Shown: piece after piece, positions 1 through 7,789 of the stretch
How positions within the stretch are numbered: the first letter of the stretch is position 1
How the letters are laid out: the number at the start of each line of letters is the position of its first letter
From: an uncultured Pseudomonadota bacterium
GTDB taxonomy: Bacteria > Pseudomonadota > Gammaproteobacteria > Burkholderiales > SG8-39
Reading direction: 5' to 3'
Length of the DNA: 9,639 nt
Assembly: GCA_903895005.1 (NCBI GenBank)
Contig: CAITSH010000292.1
Location: 1-9,639, forward strand
Made by a program: the position numbers and the translations under genes
Notes under the pieces: model-generated
Database searches by the model: none
What the model saw: the letters and a program-made list of their open reading frames with translations, nothing else
Told to the model about the DNA's origin: nothing

Positions 1-1849
1 ACAACACTTCGGCCCATTTGTAGCTGTAGTAGCCGGCGCTGTAACCGCCGGAAAAAATGTGCGAAAAATTGTTCGGGAACCGGTTCCATGCCGGCGGCAC
101 CGAAACGGCGACCTTGCTGCGAATGTCATCGAGCAGGCCCTGCGCGGTCATACCGCCTTGCGGGTCGAAGTCGTGGTGCAGCTGCATGTCAAACAGGGAA
201 AACTCTACCTGACGCACCATTTGCATGCCGCTCTGGAAGTTCTTTGCCGCGACCATTTTGTCGAACAACGCGCGCGGCAGTGTGGCACCGGTGTCCACGT
301 GCGCTGTCATGTGCGACAAGACATCCCATTCCCAGCAGAAATTTTCCATGAACTGGCTGGGAAGTTCCACGGCATCCCACTCGACGCCACGTATGCCTGA
401 AACACCCAGGTAATCGACGCGCGTGAGCATGTGGTGCAGTCCGTGGCCAAATTCATGGAACAGCGTGATCACATCATCATGGGTGAACGTCGCCGGCTTA
501 TCCCCGACCGGCGAGGGGAAGTTGCAATTGAGATAGGCAACCGGTGCTTGCACCGAATTCCCACGAAGGCGGCGGGTGATTGCCTCGTCCATCCAGGCGC
601 CGCCGCGTTTGGTTTCTCGTGCGTAAAGGTCGACATAAAAGCGCCCGACGAGCGCGCCGCTTTTTTCGCTGATGCGGTAAAAGCGCACGCCCGGATCCCA
701 GGCTTCAGCCTCGTCATCGGTGATCTGGACATCGTATATCGTCTCGACAACGCGAAACATGCCCTGCATGACCTTGGGTTCGGGGAAGTATTGCTTAACT
801 TCCTGGTCGGAGAAGTCATAGCGGCGGACGCGCAGCTTTTCCGACACATAGGAGGCGTCCCAAGCCTGCATGTCGGTGATGCCCAGTTCCTTTGCGGCAA
901 AGGCATTCAGTTCGTCCCAGTCTTTTTTTGCGAACGGTTTCGCCTTTGTGGCGAGGTCATTGAGGAAATCGATGACCTGCAGCGGCGAGTTGGCCATCTT
1001 CGTTACCAGCGACACCTCGGCGTGGCTGTCGTAGCCGAGCAGGTGCGCCGCCTCCGCGCGCAGTTTGAGTATTTGTGCAATCAGCGGCGTATTGTCCCAA
1101 TCGGGTTTGCCGAATTCGCTGGCCCGCGTGACGTGCGCCCTGTACATCGTTTCGCGCAGCGCGCGGTTGTCCGCGTATTGCATGACCGGCATGTACGATG
1201 GGGCGTGCAGCGTGAATTTCCAGCCTGTAGTTCCGGCCTTTTGCGCGGATTCGGCGGCCGGCTCCAGGCTGTCCGGAGGGATGCCGGCGACCTCGGCCGC
1301 ATCCGAGACAGTGATTGAGAAGGCGTTCGTTGCATCAAGCACGTTTTCGGAGAACTTGGTCGACAGTTTTGCCAGCTCCGCCATGATTTGGGCGTAGCGA
1401 TGCTTGTTTTCGTCCGAGAGTTCGGCGCCTGACAGGCGGAAATCACGGATCTCGTTGTCGATGATTTTTTGTTGTTGCAGGCTGAGGGATGAGAACTCCC
1501 CGGAGGCGCGCAGTGCCTTGTATTTTTCAAACAAGGCCAGGTTCTGGCCCAACTCCGTCCAGTACTGGACGATGCCCGGCTGGTTGGCGTTATAGACTTC
1601 GCGAAGTTCCGGCGAATCGAGAACGCCGTGAAGGTGGCCCACCACGCCCCAGGCGCGGCCAAGCCGTTCATTGGCGTCGTCGAGTGGGGCGACAAAGTCA
1701 TGCCATGTGGCGGGAACGGAACGGTCGGTCAGCTGTACGATCAGCGCGCGATTTTCGTCCAGTAAAGCGGTCACCGCCGGTGTGATGTGCTCTGCACGGA
1801 TCGAGGCAAAACGCGGCAGGTCGCCAAAATCAAGTAATGGATTGCTCAT
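1..1849 (-). CDS. prlC: Oligopeptidase A (M3 zinc metallopeptidase), C-terminus beyond window edge
   Basis: Cytosolic zinc endopeptidase of family M3 (PrlC/OpdA) that degrades short peptides, including cleaved signal peptides. The reverse-strand frame is open from the ATG at 1849 to the window edge, giving about 616 residues; the E. coli protein has about 680, so roughly 60 C-terminal residues lie outside. The N-terminus MSNPLLDFGDLPRF resembles the E. coli start MTNPLL. The zinc motif HEFGH is at residues 465-469 (bases 443-457), and the third ligand is probably Glu495 in VELPSQFMEN. Upstream of the zinc site are LYARETKRGGAWMD and the THDDVITLF lead-in. Near the window edge comes HIFSGGYSAGYYSYKWAEVL, the Gly/Tyr-rich substrate-binding segment of the family. 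No internal stop was found when the frame was read through. It follows folD by 79 bases on the same strand and is probably co-transcribed with it. No strong ribosome binding site is visible (only GAAAG). The missing end is a window effect, not a truncation. Family assignment is firm. Confidence 0.95.
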   Translation of the reverse strand, partial: MSNPLLDFGDLPRFASIRAEHITPAVTALLDENRALIVQLTDRSVPATWHDFVAPLDDANERLGRAWGVVGHLHGVLDSPELREVYNANQPGIVQYWTELGQNLALFEKYKALRASGEFSSLSLQQQKIIDNEIRDFRLSGAELSDENKHRYAQIMAELAKLSTKFSENVLDATNAFSITVSDAAEVAGIPPDSLEPAAESAQKAGTTGWKFTLHAPSYMPVMQYADNRALRETMYRAHVTRASEFGKPDWDNTPLIAQILKLRAEAAHLLGYDSHAEVSLVTKMANSPLQVIDFLNDLATKAKPFAKKDWDELNAFAAKELGITDMQAWDASYVSEKLRVRRYDFSDQEVKQYFPEPKVMQGMFRVVETIYDVQITDDEAEAWDPGVRFYRISEKSGALVGRFYVDLYARETKRGGAWMDEAITRRLRGNSVQAPVAYLNCNFPSPVGDKPATFTHDDVITLFHEFGHGLHHMLTRVDYLGVSGIRGVEWDAVELPSQFMENFCWEWDVLSHMTAHVDTGATLPRALFDKMVAAKNFQSGMQMVRQVEFSLFDMQLHHDFDPQGGMTAQGLLDDIRSKVAVSVPPAWNRFPNNFSHIFSGGYSAGYYSYKWAEVL

Positions 1850-1928
1850 GCCGGACTTTCAAAGAGTGCATCAGGTTCGTCATCGGGAGTTCCTGGGCGG
1901 AGCCACGGTATCGCAACCGCCCGCGTAT

Positions 1929-2789
1929 TTATCCTGCCTGTCCCGGGTTGTGTTCGGCCGCTTCAAGCGTGTTGAAAAGCAGCATGGCCACGGTCATCGG
2001 GCCCATCCCTCCAGGGACCGGCGTAATCCAGCCGGCCTTGCCCAGCAAGCTGGAAAAATCGCAATCGCCCGCCAGCTTGCCCTCGGCCGTGCGGTTGATG
2101 CCCACGTCAATCACCGCGGCGCCTGCTTTGATCATGTCACCTGTCAGCAGGTTCAGCTTGCCAACTGCCGCAACGACGATATCGGCCTGGCGCGTGAAAT
2201 GTGCCAGATCCGGCGTCATGGAGTGGCATATGGTGACGGTTGCGCCGGCCTGCAAGAGCAGGAGCGCTACCGGTTTGCCGACAATATTCGAGCGTCCAAT
2301 TACGACGGCGTGGCGGCCGGAGACGGGGATCGCCTCAATTTCAAGCAGTTTCATGACGCCGTAGGGCGTGCAGGGCAGAAACGCAGGTTGGCCGACCAGC
2401 AGGGCCCCGGCGTTTTGAGGGTGAAATCCGTCAACGTCCTTGGCCGGCGCGATCGCTTGAAGCGCCTCGTCCTCGGACATGTGTGGCGGCAGGGGCAGTT
2501 GCAGCAAAATGCCGTGAATCAGCGGGTCGGCGTTTAACTTTGCAATATTCCCCAGCAGTTCGGACTGCGTTGCATCGATTGGCAGGTGTACCTGTTCTGA
2601 ACGCATCCCCGCCTCGGCACAGGCGCGTATTTTGTTGCGGACATACACTGCAGAAGCAGCATTGTCGCCTACCTGCACCACGGCCAGACCAGGTACTACG
2701 CCGCGCGCCGCGAGCGCGGTGACGCGCGGAATCAGCTCAGCGCGAAGGGTGCGTGCGATAGCTGCGCCGTCGATGATGCGGGTTTGCAT
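1929..2789 (-). CDS. folD: Bifunctional methylenetetrahydrofolate dehydrogenase / methenyltetrahydrofolate cyclohydrolase
   Basis: Cytosolic enzyme interconverting 5,10-methylene-THF, 5,10-methenyl-THF and 10-formyl-THF, usually with NADP+. It supplies one-carbon units for purine and formyl-methionine synthesis. The protein has 286 residues, close to the 288 of E. coli FolD. Visible motifs are the start MQTRIIDG, catalytic Lys53 in YVRNK, the QLPLP segment (97-101), KDVDGF (117-122), the dinucleotide-binding GRSNIVGKP (165-173), and the C-terminal signature PGGMGPMT (259-266), where Met replaces the more usual Val. The frame stays open upstream of 2789. The ATG at 2789 was chosen because homologues start just before the R/K-I-I-D-G motif and the upstream 65 codons look like non-coding intergenic DNA. 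The start has no clear Shine-Dalgarno sequence. It is transcribed divergently from aceE and lies upstream of prlC, with which it probably shares a transcript. The assignment is firm; the exact start is likely. Confidence 0.96.
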   Translation of the reverse strand: MQTRIIDGAAIARTLRAELIPRVTALAARGVVPGLAVVQVGDNAASAVYVRNKIRACAEAGMRSEQVHLPIDATQSELLGNIAKLNADPLIHGILLQLPLPPHMSEDEALQAIAPAKDVDGFHPQNAGALLVGQPAFLPCTPYGVMKLLEIEAIPVSGRHAVVIGRSNIVGKPVALLLLQAGATVTICHSMTPDLAHFTRQADIVVAAVGKLNLLTGDMIKAGAAVIDVGINRTAEGKLAGDCDFSSLLGKAGWITPVPGGMGPMTVAMLLFNTLEAAEHNPGQAG

Positions 2790-2830
2790 GGCTGAAAATG
2801 GGGCGGTCGGCTGGATTGAAAAGGGCGCAG

Positions 2831-2836
2831 ATTGTA
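2831..2836 (-). promoter_or_regulatory. Candidate -10 box for folD
   Basis: On the minus strand this reads TACAAT, five of six matches to the sigma-70 -10 consensus, about 41 bases upstream of the folD ATG. No convincing -35 box sits 16-18 bases further upstream, so this is only a candidate chosen by position. Confidence 0.25.
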
Positions 2837-2892
2837 ACAGTTGGGACGGTCCGGCTGAGCTGAAGGCGTCTCTGCCCGCACCGTGAACGGGC

Positions 2893-2922
2893 TTGAATGG
2901 GGTTGGAACTTGATTGTATGAT
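2893..2922 (+). promoter_or_regulatory. Candidate sigma-70 promoter of the pyruvate dehydrogenase operon
   Basis: TTGAAT (2893-2898), an 18-base spacer, then TATGAT (2917-2922): four of six and five of six matches to the consensus. A second possible pair overlaps it, TTGATT at 2910-2915 with TTTATA at 2934-2939. Either would leave a leader of roughly 130-150 bases before aceE. A short inverted repeat, GCCCG (2874-2878) with CGGGC (2888-2892), lies just upstream and abuts the first -35 box. No PdhR-type operator (AATTGGT-ACCAATT) was seen in the region. The prediction is by eye only. Confidence 0.35.
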
Positions 2923-3078
2923 GCAACTATCGCTTTATATTGCGAAAACAGGCTGTTCCCCCGTTTTTTCTCGCGATAAACCACAAGTTTGCCGCGTCTC
3001 TGACCGCGTATTAAGCTTCCCTCCGAAGAATGCTGATTCCGGTGTCACTCCCCGTATCCCGCTGTTGATGAGGAAATA

Positions 3079-5757
3079 ATGTCCGCGAACCCCGAATTCC
3101 CCGCTGCAAACGACCCCGATACGCTTGAGACCAAGGAGTGGCTCGACGCGCTTGAGGCCGTGCTCGAGCGCGAGGGCGCAGACCGCGCGCACTACTTGCT
3201 GGAAAAGCTCATCGATAAAGCTCGACGCTCGGGTGCCTACCTTCCCTATAACGCCCAGACGGCTTATCTCAACACGATTCCGCCGCATATGGAGCAGCGC
3301 TCGCCCGGTGATCACGCGTTGGAAGAGCGCATCCGTTCCTACGCACGCTGGAACGCCATGATCATGGTCGCCAAAGCCAACAGCGTTGAGGGCGACCTTG
3401 GAGGCCATATCGCGAGCTTCGCTTCGGTCGGCACCCTGTTTGGCATAGGCTTTAATCATTTCTGGAACGCGCCGCACGAAGGCCATGGTGGCGACCTGAT
3501 TTATTTCCAGGGGCATTCTGCGCCAGGCGTGTACTCACGCGCGTATCTGGAAGGGCGCCTGACCGAGGAGCAACTGACCAACTTCCGTCGGGACGTTGAT
3601 GGCAAGGGCGTGACCTCTTACCCGCACCCCTGGCTGATGCCGGACTTCTGGCAGTTTCCGACGGTGTCGATGGGCCTCGGTCCGTTACAGGCGATTTACC
3701 AGGCACGCTATCTCAAATACCTGCATGCGCGCGGTTTCGCGGATACCGCCAACCGCAAGGTCTGGGCATTCCTGGGTGATGGCGAGACCGACGAACCCGA
3801 GTCATTGGGCGCTATTGGCATGGCGGCGCGCGAAAAACTCGACAACCTCATATTCGTCATCAACTGCAACCTGCAGCGACTTGACGGCCCGGTGCGCGGC
3901 AACGGCAAGATCATCCAGGAACTCGAGGGAGAGTTCCGCGGCGCGGGCTGGAATGTCATCAAGCTGATCTGGGGATCTTACTGGGATCCGCTGCTGGCGC
4001 GCGACAAGGACGGTGCGCTGCTCAAGATCATGGAAGAGACGGTCGACGGCGAATACCAGAACTTCAAGGCGAACGACGGCGCGTTTGTGCGCAAGAACTT
4101 CTTTGGCAAAAACCCCAAGACGCTGGAGATGGTGTCGCGCATGACCGACGAGGACATCTGGCGCCTGAATCGCGGCGGTCACGACCCGCACAAGATCTAC
4201 GCGGCATACGCCGCAGCCACGCAGCACAAGGGTCAGCCGACCGTGATTCTCGCCAAGACCGTGAAGGGTTACGGGATGGGCAAGATCGGTGAGGGAAAGA
4301 ATACGACGCACCAGCAAAAGAAAATGGACATCGAGTCCATCCGCCATTTCCGCGACCGTTTCAATATCCCGGTCTCTGACGATCAACTCGAGTCCCTGCC
4401 GTTCTACAAACCGGCGGCTGACTCTCCGGAAATGATCTACCTGCAGGAACGGCGCAAGGCGCTTGGCGGATACCTGCCGCAGCGGCGTCGCAAATCGGAA
4501 GCCGTGCCGCTGGTCCCGGAACTGGCTGCGTTCGACCAGGTGTTAAAGGCTACCGATCGCGAAATCAGCACAACCATGGCGTTTGTGCGCATTCTTACCG
4601 CGCTGGTTCGCGACAAGAACATCGGCAAGCACATTGTGCCGATTGTTCCCGACGAGGCGCGCACCTTCGGCATGGAGGGCATGTTCCGGCAGTTGGGGAT
4701 TTTCTCCATCGAAGGGCAGAAGTACGAGCCGGTCGACAAGGACCAGGTGATGTATTACCGTGAGGACAAGGCCGGCCAGATTCTCGAAGAGGGGATCAAC
4801 GAGGCGGGCGCTTTTTCGTCCTGGATCGCAGCGGCCACCTCGTACAGCACCACCAACGTGGTGACCATACCGTTCTATATTTTCTACTCGATGTTCGGCA
4901 TGCAGCGCATCGGCGACCTTGCCTGGGCCGCGGGCGACCAGCGTGCGCGCGGGTTCCTCCTTGGGGGCACGGCGGGCCGCACCACGCTGAACGGCGAGGG
5001 ATTGCAGCACGAGGACGGACACAGCCACGTGCTCTCCTCGGTAATTCCCAACTGCGTGTCTTACGACCCGACGTTTGGCTACGAACTGGCGGTCATCATT
5101 CACGACGGGCTGCGTCGCATGGTGACAAACCAGGAGGACGTGTTCTATTACATCACCGTGATGAACGAGAACTACACCCATCCCGCGCTGCCCGCGGGAA
5201 CGGAGCAGGGCATCCTGAAGGGCATGTACCTGTTCAAGGAGGCCGGCAAGAAAAAGCACAAGGTTCAGTTGATGGGATCGGGCACGATCCTGCGCGAGGT
5301 GATTGCGGCGGGCGAGTTGCTCGAAAAAGATTGGGACGTTGCGTCCGATATCTGGAGCTGCCCGAGTTTTACTGAATTGCGTCGTGAGGGGCTCGACGTC
5401 GAGCGCTGGAATCTCCTCCATCCGACGGAAACCGCGAGGAAGAGTTATGTCGAACAGTGCCTTGAAAAGCACGATGGACCGGTCATCGCCTCAACCGATT
5501 ACATGAAGGCGTTTGCCGACCAGATCCGGCCGTTTGTGCCAAAGGCGCGGGGCTTCCGCGTGCTGGGCACCGATGGATTCGGGCGCTCCGATACGCGCGG
5601 CATGTTGCGCCATCATTTCGAGGTGAACCGCCACTGGGTTGTGCTCGCGGCGCTCAAGGCGCTCGCTGATGAGGGTGCGATAAAGGCTTCCGTGGTTGCT
5701 GACGCCATAAAGAAATACGGCCTCGACCCGGCCAAGCCGAATCCTGTTTCAGTGTGA
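3079..5757 (+). CDS. aceE: Pyruvate dehydrogenase E1 component, homodimeric type
   Basis: Thiamine-diphosphate-dependent E1 of the pyruvate dehydrogenase complex. It decarboxylates pyruvate and reductively acetylates the lipoyl group of E2. The protein has 892 residues; E. coli AceE has 887. The N-terminal stretch with TKEWLDALEAV matches the E2-binding end of the family. The ThDP/Mg site is visible as GDGETDEP starting at Gly233, with Asp234, Asn264 and Gln266 lining up with E. coli Asp230, Asn260 and Gln262. His411 in the mobile loop (NTTHQQKK) corresponds to E. coli His407. Later come the transketolase-like middle domain (DEARTFGMEGMFRQLGIF) and the C-terminal domain ending in a segment with TDGFGRSDTR. 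The start is supported by GAGGA at 3070-3074, four bases before the ATG, and by the family N-terminus. It is the first gene of the operon, with aceF 76 bases downstream. No frameshift or missing catalytic residue was noticed. Confidence 0.98.
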   Translation: MSANPEFPAANDPDTLETKEWLDALEAVLEREGADRAHYLLEKLIDKARRSGAYLPYNAQTAYLNTIPPHMEQRSPGDHALEERIRSYARWNAMIMVAKANSVEGDLGGHIASFASVGTLFGIGFNHFWNAPHEGHGGDLIYFQGHSAPGVYSRAYLEGRLTEEQLTNFRRDVDGKGVTSYPHPWLMPDFWQFPTVSMGLGPLQAIYQARYLKYLHARGFADTANRKVWAFLGDGETDEPESLGAIGMAAREKLDNLIFVINCNLQRLDGPVRGNGKIIQELEGEFRGAGWNVIKLIWGSYWDPLLARDKDGALLKIMEETVDGEYQNFKANDGAFVRKNFFGKNPKTLEMVSRMTDEDIWRLNRGGHDPHKIYAAYAAATQHKGQPTVILAKTVKGYGMGKIGEGKNTTHQQKKMDIESIRHFRDRFNIPVSDDQLESLPFYKPAADSPEMIYLQERRKALGGYLPQRRRKSEAVPLVPELAAFDQVLKATDREISTTMAFVRILTALVRDKNIGKHIVPIVPDEARTFGMEGMFRQLGIFSIEGQKYEPVDKDQVMYYREDKAGQILEEGINEAGAFSSWIAAATSYSTTNVVTIPFYIFYSMFGMQRIGDLAWAAGDQRARGFLLGGTAGRTTLNGEGLQHEDGHSHVLSSVIPNCVSYDPTFGYELAVIIHDGLRRMVTNQEDVFYYITVMNENYTHPALPAGTEQGILKGMYLFKEAGKKKHKVQLMGSGTILREVIAAGELLEKDWDVASDIWSCPSFTELRREGLDVERWNLLHPTETARKSYVEQCLEKHDGPVIASTDYMKAFADQIRPFVPKARGFRVLGTDGFGRSDTRGMLRHHFEVNRHWVVLAALKALADEGAIKASVVADAIKKYGLDPAKPNPVSV

Positions 5758-5777
5758 CGGTTTGAGATTGTGAGAAT

Positions 5778-5801
5778 GCGGGGGTTGCTGCGCAAGACCG
5801 C
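5778..5801 (+). other. Possible intercistronic hairpin between aceE and aceF
   Basis: The gap between aceE and aceF can fold as GCGG (5778-5781) pairing with CCGC (5798-5801), and inside it TTGC (5785-5788) pairing with GCAA (5792-5795) around a TGC loop, with a small internal loop between the two stems. No T-run follows, so it is not a typical intrinsic terminator. It could slow exonucleases or tune the E1:E2 ratio. The stems are short and this may be chance. Confidence 0.25.
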
Positions 5802-5833
5802 GCCCCTAATGTGACAACAAGCAAGGATACTCA

Positions 5834-7138
5834 ATGGCTGGCATCAAGGAGGTACATGTTCCCGACATCGGCGACTTCAAGGAAGTCGACGTGGTCGAGG
5901 TTCTGGTTGGTGTGGGCGACGTCGTAAAGCCCGAGCAATCGCTGATTTCGGTGGAGTCGGACAAGGCCACCATGGAGATCCCTTCGCCTGCGGCCGGCGT
6001 GGTGAAGGAAATGAAAATCAAGGTTGGCGACAAGGTTTCCAAAGGCACGCTGTTGCTGTTGCTCGAGGAATCCGCTGCCGCCGCAACGATGGCGCCTGCA
6101 ACACCCGCGGTTGCGGCGGCGGCGGTCGCGGTCGCGCCCGGTCCGATGACCCCCGTCATTACGCCCCCGCCCTCGGCGCCCGTGCCGTTCGAACCGGTCA
6201 TCGAGTCGGCCACGTTCAAGCCGCACGCCAGTCCAAGCATCCGCAAATTCGCACGTGAGTTGGGCGTCGATCTGGCAAAAGTCGGTGGCAGCGGCCCCAA
6301 GGGGCGCATCACCCAGGAGGACGTGCAGAATTTCGTCAAAGGCATTCTAAAAGGCGCACCGGCTGCCGCAACGAGCGGCGCCTCATCAGGTGGCTATGGG
6401 TTCAACCTGCCGGAGTGGCCCAATGTCGACTTTGCAAAGTTCGGCCCGGTCGAGCCAAAGCCGCTGTCGCGTATCAAGAAGCTTTCGGGTGCCAATTTGC
6501 ACCGCAACTGGGTTGGCATTCCGCACGTCACCCAGTTTGATGAAGCCGACATCACCGATCTGGAGGCCTTCCGCAAGGCGAATGCCGCCGAAACGGAAAA
6601 GCAGGGCTTCAAACTCACGATGCTGGCATTCCTAATCAAGGCCAGTGTTACCGCGTTACGTCAGTATCCGGACTTCAATGCATCGCTCGACAAGACGGGC
6701 GAGAACCTGATACTGAAAAAGTACTTTCACGTTGGCGTCGCGGTCGATACGCCCGACGGACTTGTCGTACCGGTCATCCGTGACGCGGATCGCAAGGGAG
6801 TATTCGACCTTGCACGCGAACTCTCGGATGTTTCAAAACTCGCGCGTGATAAAAAACTCAAGGCGGGTGACATGCAGGGCGGATGCTTTTCGATATCGAG
6901 CCTTGGCGGGATAGGCGGCAGTGCTTTCACGCCCATCATCAACGCGCCCGAGGTGGCGATCCTGGGTGTGTCGAAATCAGCGATGCGGCCGATCTGGAAC
7001 GGCAAGGAATTCGTGCCCCGGCTCATGCTGCCCTTGTCGCTCTCGTACGATCATCGCGTCATCGACGGCGCCTCCGCCGCGCGGTTCACCTCGTACCTGG
7101 CCTCGGTGCTCTCCGACATCCGACGCTCGTTGCTTTAA
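5834..7138 (+). CDS. aceF: Pyruvate dehydrogenase E2, dihydrolipoyllysine acetyltransferase (single lipoyl domain)
   Basis: Core subunit of the pyruvate dehydrogenase complex, moving the acetyl group from lipoyl-lysine to CoA. The 434 residues hold, in order: a lipoyl domain (about 1-78) with the lipoylated Lys44 in ESDKATMEIP; an Ala/Pro-rich flexible linker (about 80-125); a peripheral subunit-binding domain (about 131-169, HASPSIRKFARELGVDL to GRITQEDV) that docks E1 or E3; a second linker; and the catalytic domain (about 205-434) with the active-site motif DHRVIDG, giving His407 and Asp411. E. coli AceF has three lipoyl domains and about 630 residues, so this is a short, one-arm version. 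Its lipoyl domain closely resembles the one at the N-terminus of Lpd in this operon. The start is set by AAGGA at 5823-5827, six bases before the ATG. It lies between aceE and the proteasome-like gene, which begins 75 bases after its stop. Confidence 0.97.
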   Translation: MAGIKEVHVPDIGDFKEVDVVEVLVGVGDVVKPEQSLISVESDKATMEIPSPAAGVVKEMKIKVGDKVSKGTLLLLLEESAAAATMAPATPAVAAAAVAVAPGPMTPVITPPPSAPVPFEPVIESATFKPHASPSIRKFARELGVDLAKVGGSGPKGRITQEDVQNFVKGILKGAPAAATSGASSGGYGFNLPEWPNVDFAKFGPVEPKPLSRIKKLSGANLHRNWVGIPHVTQFDEADITDLEAFRKANAAETEKQGFKLTMLAFLIKASVTALRQYPDFNASLDKTGENLILKKYFHVGVAVDTPDGLVVPVIRDADRKGVFDLARELSDVSKLARDKKLKAGDMQGGCFSISSLGGIGGSAFTPIINAPEVAILGVSKSAMRPIWNGKEFVPRLMLPLSLSYDHRVIDGASAARFTSYLASVLSDIRRSLL

Positions 7139-7213
7139 GGAACCGTCCCGAATGGCGGTCTTTCGCAGCGTTGAGCCCGATTTGCATTTGTCCCGGCATT
7201 GTTTCGAGATCCG

Positions 7214-7789
7214 ATGACGACGATTTGCATTGCCAGAAAAAACGGTTCGGTGGCCATGGCGGCCGACACGCTGACGACCTTCGGGGACACACGGGTGGCG
7301 GATGCATACAAACGTGTTCACGACAAAATCCTGCGTTACAACGGCTCTTACGTCGGGGTATGTGGCAGTTCGGCACATCATCTCGTGCTCGAAAACCTGT
7401 TCGCCAAGCACCGGGACTTGAAACTGGGCAGCCGTGCCGAGGTTTATGAATCGTTCCGGGTTTTGCATCCGATACTCAAGGAGCAGGCCTTCCTCAACCC
7501 CAAGGAAGACGATGATGACCCCTATGAGTCCTCCCAGATCACCGCCGTGATCGCCAACGCCAGCGGCATCTACGCGGTGTATTCGTATCGCGAGGTGTTT
7601 GATTTTGAGCGGTACTGGGCGGTCGGATCCGGTCGTAATTTTTCCCTCGGAGCCATGTTCAACGCCTGGGGTCGCGCCAAAAGCGCGGCGGAAGTCGTGC
7701 GGGCGGGCGTGATGGCTGGAATTGAATTTGACAAGAACTCCGGTGCGCCACTGCATGTGCACGCGATCAAACTGAAAGCAAAGTCATGA
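7214..7789 (+). CDS. Proteasome-family Ntn hydrolase, probable Betaproteobacteria proteasome homologue (BPH)
   Basis: A 191-residue protein of the proteasome beta-subunit/HslV superfamily. It begins Met-Thr-Thr-Ile, so removal of Met exposes Thr1 as nucleophile, as in HslV and without a propeptide. In mature numbering Asp17 is in place (AADTLTTFGD) and the N-terminal strand matches HslV (TTI, NGxV). The Lys33 equivalent is probably Lys37 in DKILRYNG, after a loop about four residues longer than in HslV; Lys32 is the alternative. VGVCGSSAHH (48-57 with Met) matches the post-strand glycine turn, and AVGSGRNFSLG (136-146) matches the GSG motif near proteasome Ser129. An acidic stretch (PKEDDDDPYE, 96-105) lies mid-protein. 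The ATG at 7214 was chosen over a TTG at 7199 because only it leaves Thr at the N-terminus. The ribosome binding site is weak (GAG at 7206-7208). The TGA stop overlaps the lpdA ATG (ATGA), suggesting coupled translation. Length, Thr start and lack of a partner hslU nearby favour BPH over HslV; Anbu is usually longer. BPH proteins are known to form a tetradecameric double ring. The natural substrate is not evident from the sequence. Confidence 0.85.
   Translation: MTTICIARKNGSVAMAADTLTTFGDTRVADAYKRVHDKILRYNGSYVGVCGSSAHHLVLENLFAKHRDLKLGSRAEVYESFRVLHPILKEQAFLNPKEDDDDPYESSQITAVIANASGIYAVYSYREVFDFERYWAVGSGRNFSLGAMFNAWGRAKSAAEVVRAGVMAGIEFDKNSGAPLHVHAIKLKAKS

Noticed and set aside
431..1318. Open plus-strand frame of 295 codons
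   Set aside because: It uses exactly the same triplets as prlC on the opposite strand. The reverse reading gives a full M3 peptidase with HEFGH, so this is an antisense shadow.
1929..2984. Longer 351-residue version of FolD
   Set aside because: The 65 extra N-terminal residues have no match to FolD, whose start is just before the R-I-I-D-G motif, and they would cover the promoter region.
2897..3079. 60-codon frame whose TAA overlaps the aceE ATG (TAATG), a possible leader peptide
   Set aside because: It has no ribosome binding site, no recognisable motif, and the likely promoter lies over its first codons. The overlap is probably chance.
4543..5472. Minus-strand frame of 309 codons, and another at 3802-4386
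   Set aside because: Both lie entirely antisense to aceE, which has all its catalytic motifs. They show no recognisable domain and reflect GC-biased codon use.
7199..7213. Upstream TTG start for the proteasome-like gene, adding five residues
   Set aside because: It would bury the catalytic Thr behind a short extension. The ATG at 7214 gives the Met-Thr-Thr start expected of HslV-like proteins.
7139..7213. Possible terminator or separate promoter between aceF and the proteasome-like gene
   Set aside because: No stem followed by a T-run and no convincing -35/-10 pair could be found in these 75 bases, so the operon is read as continuous.
6977..7762. Minus-strand frame of 261 codons across the aceF end and the BPH gene
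   Set aside because: It is antisense to two well-supported genes, and its translation shows no recognisable motif.
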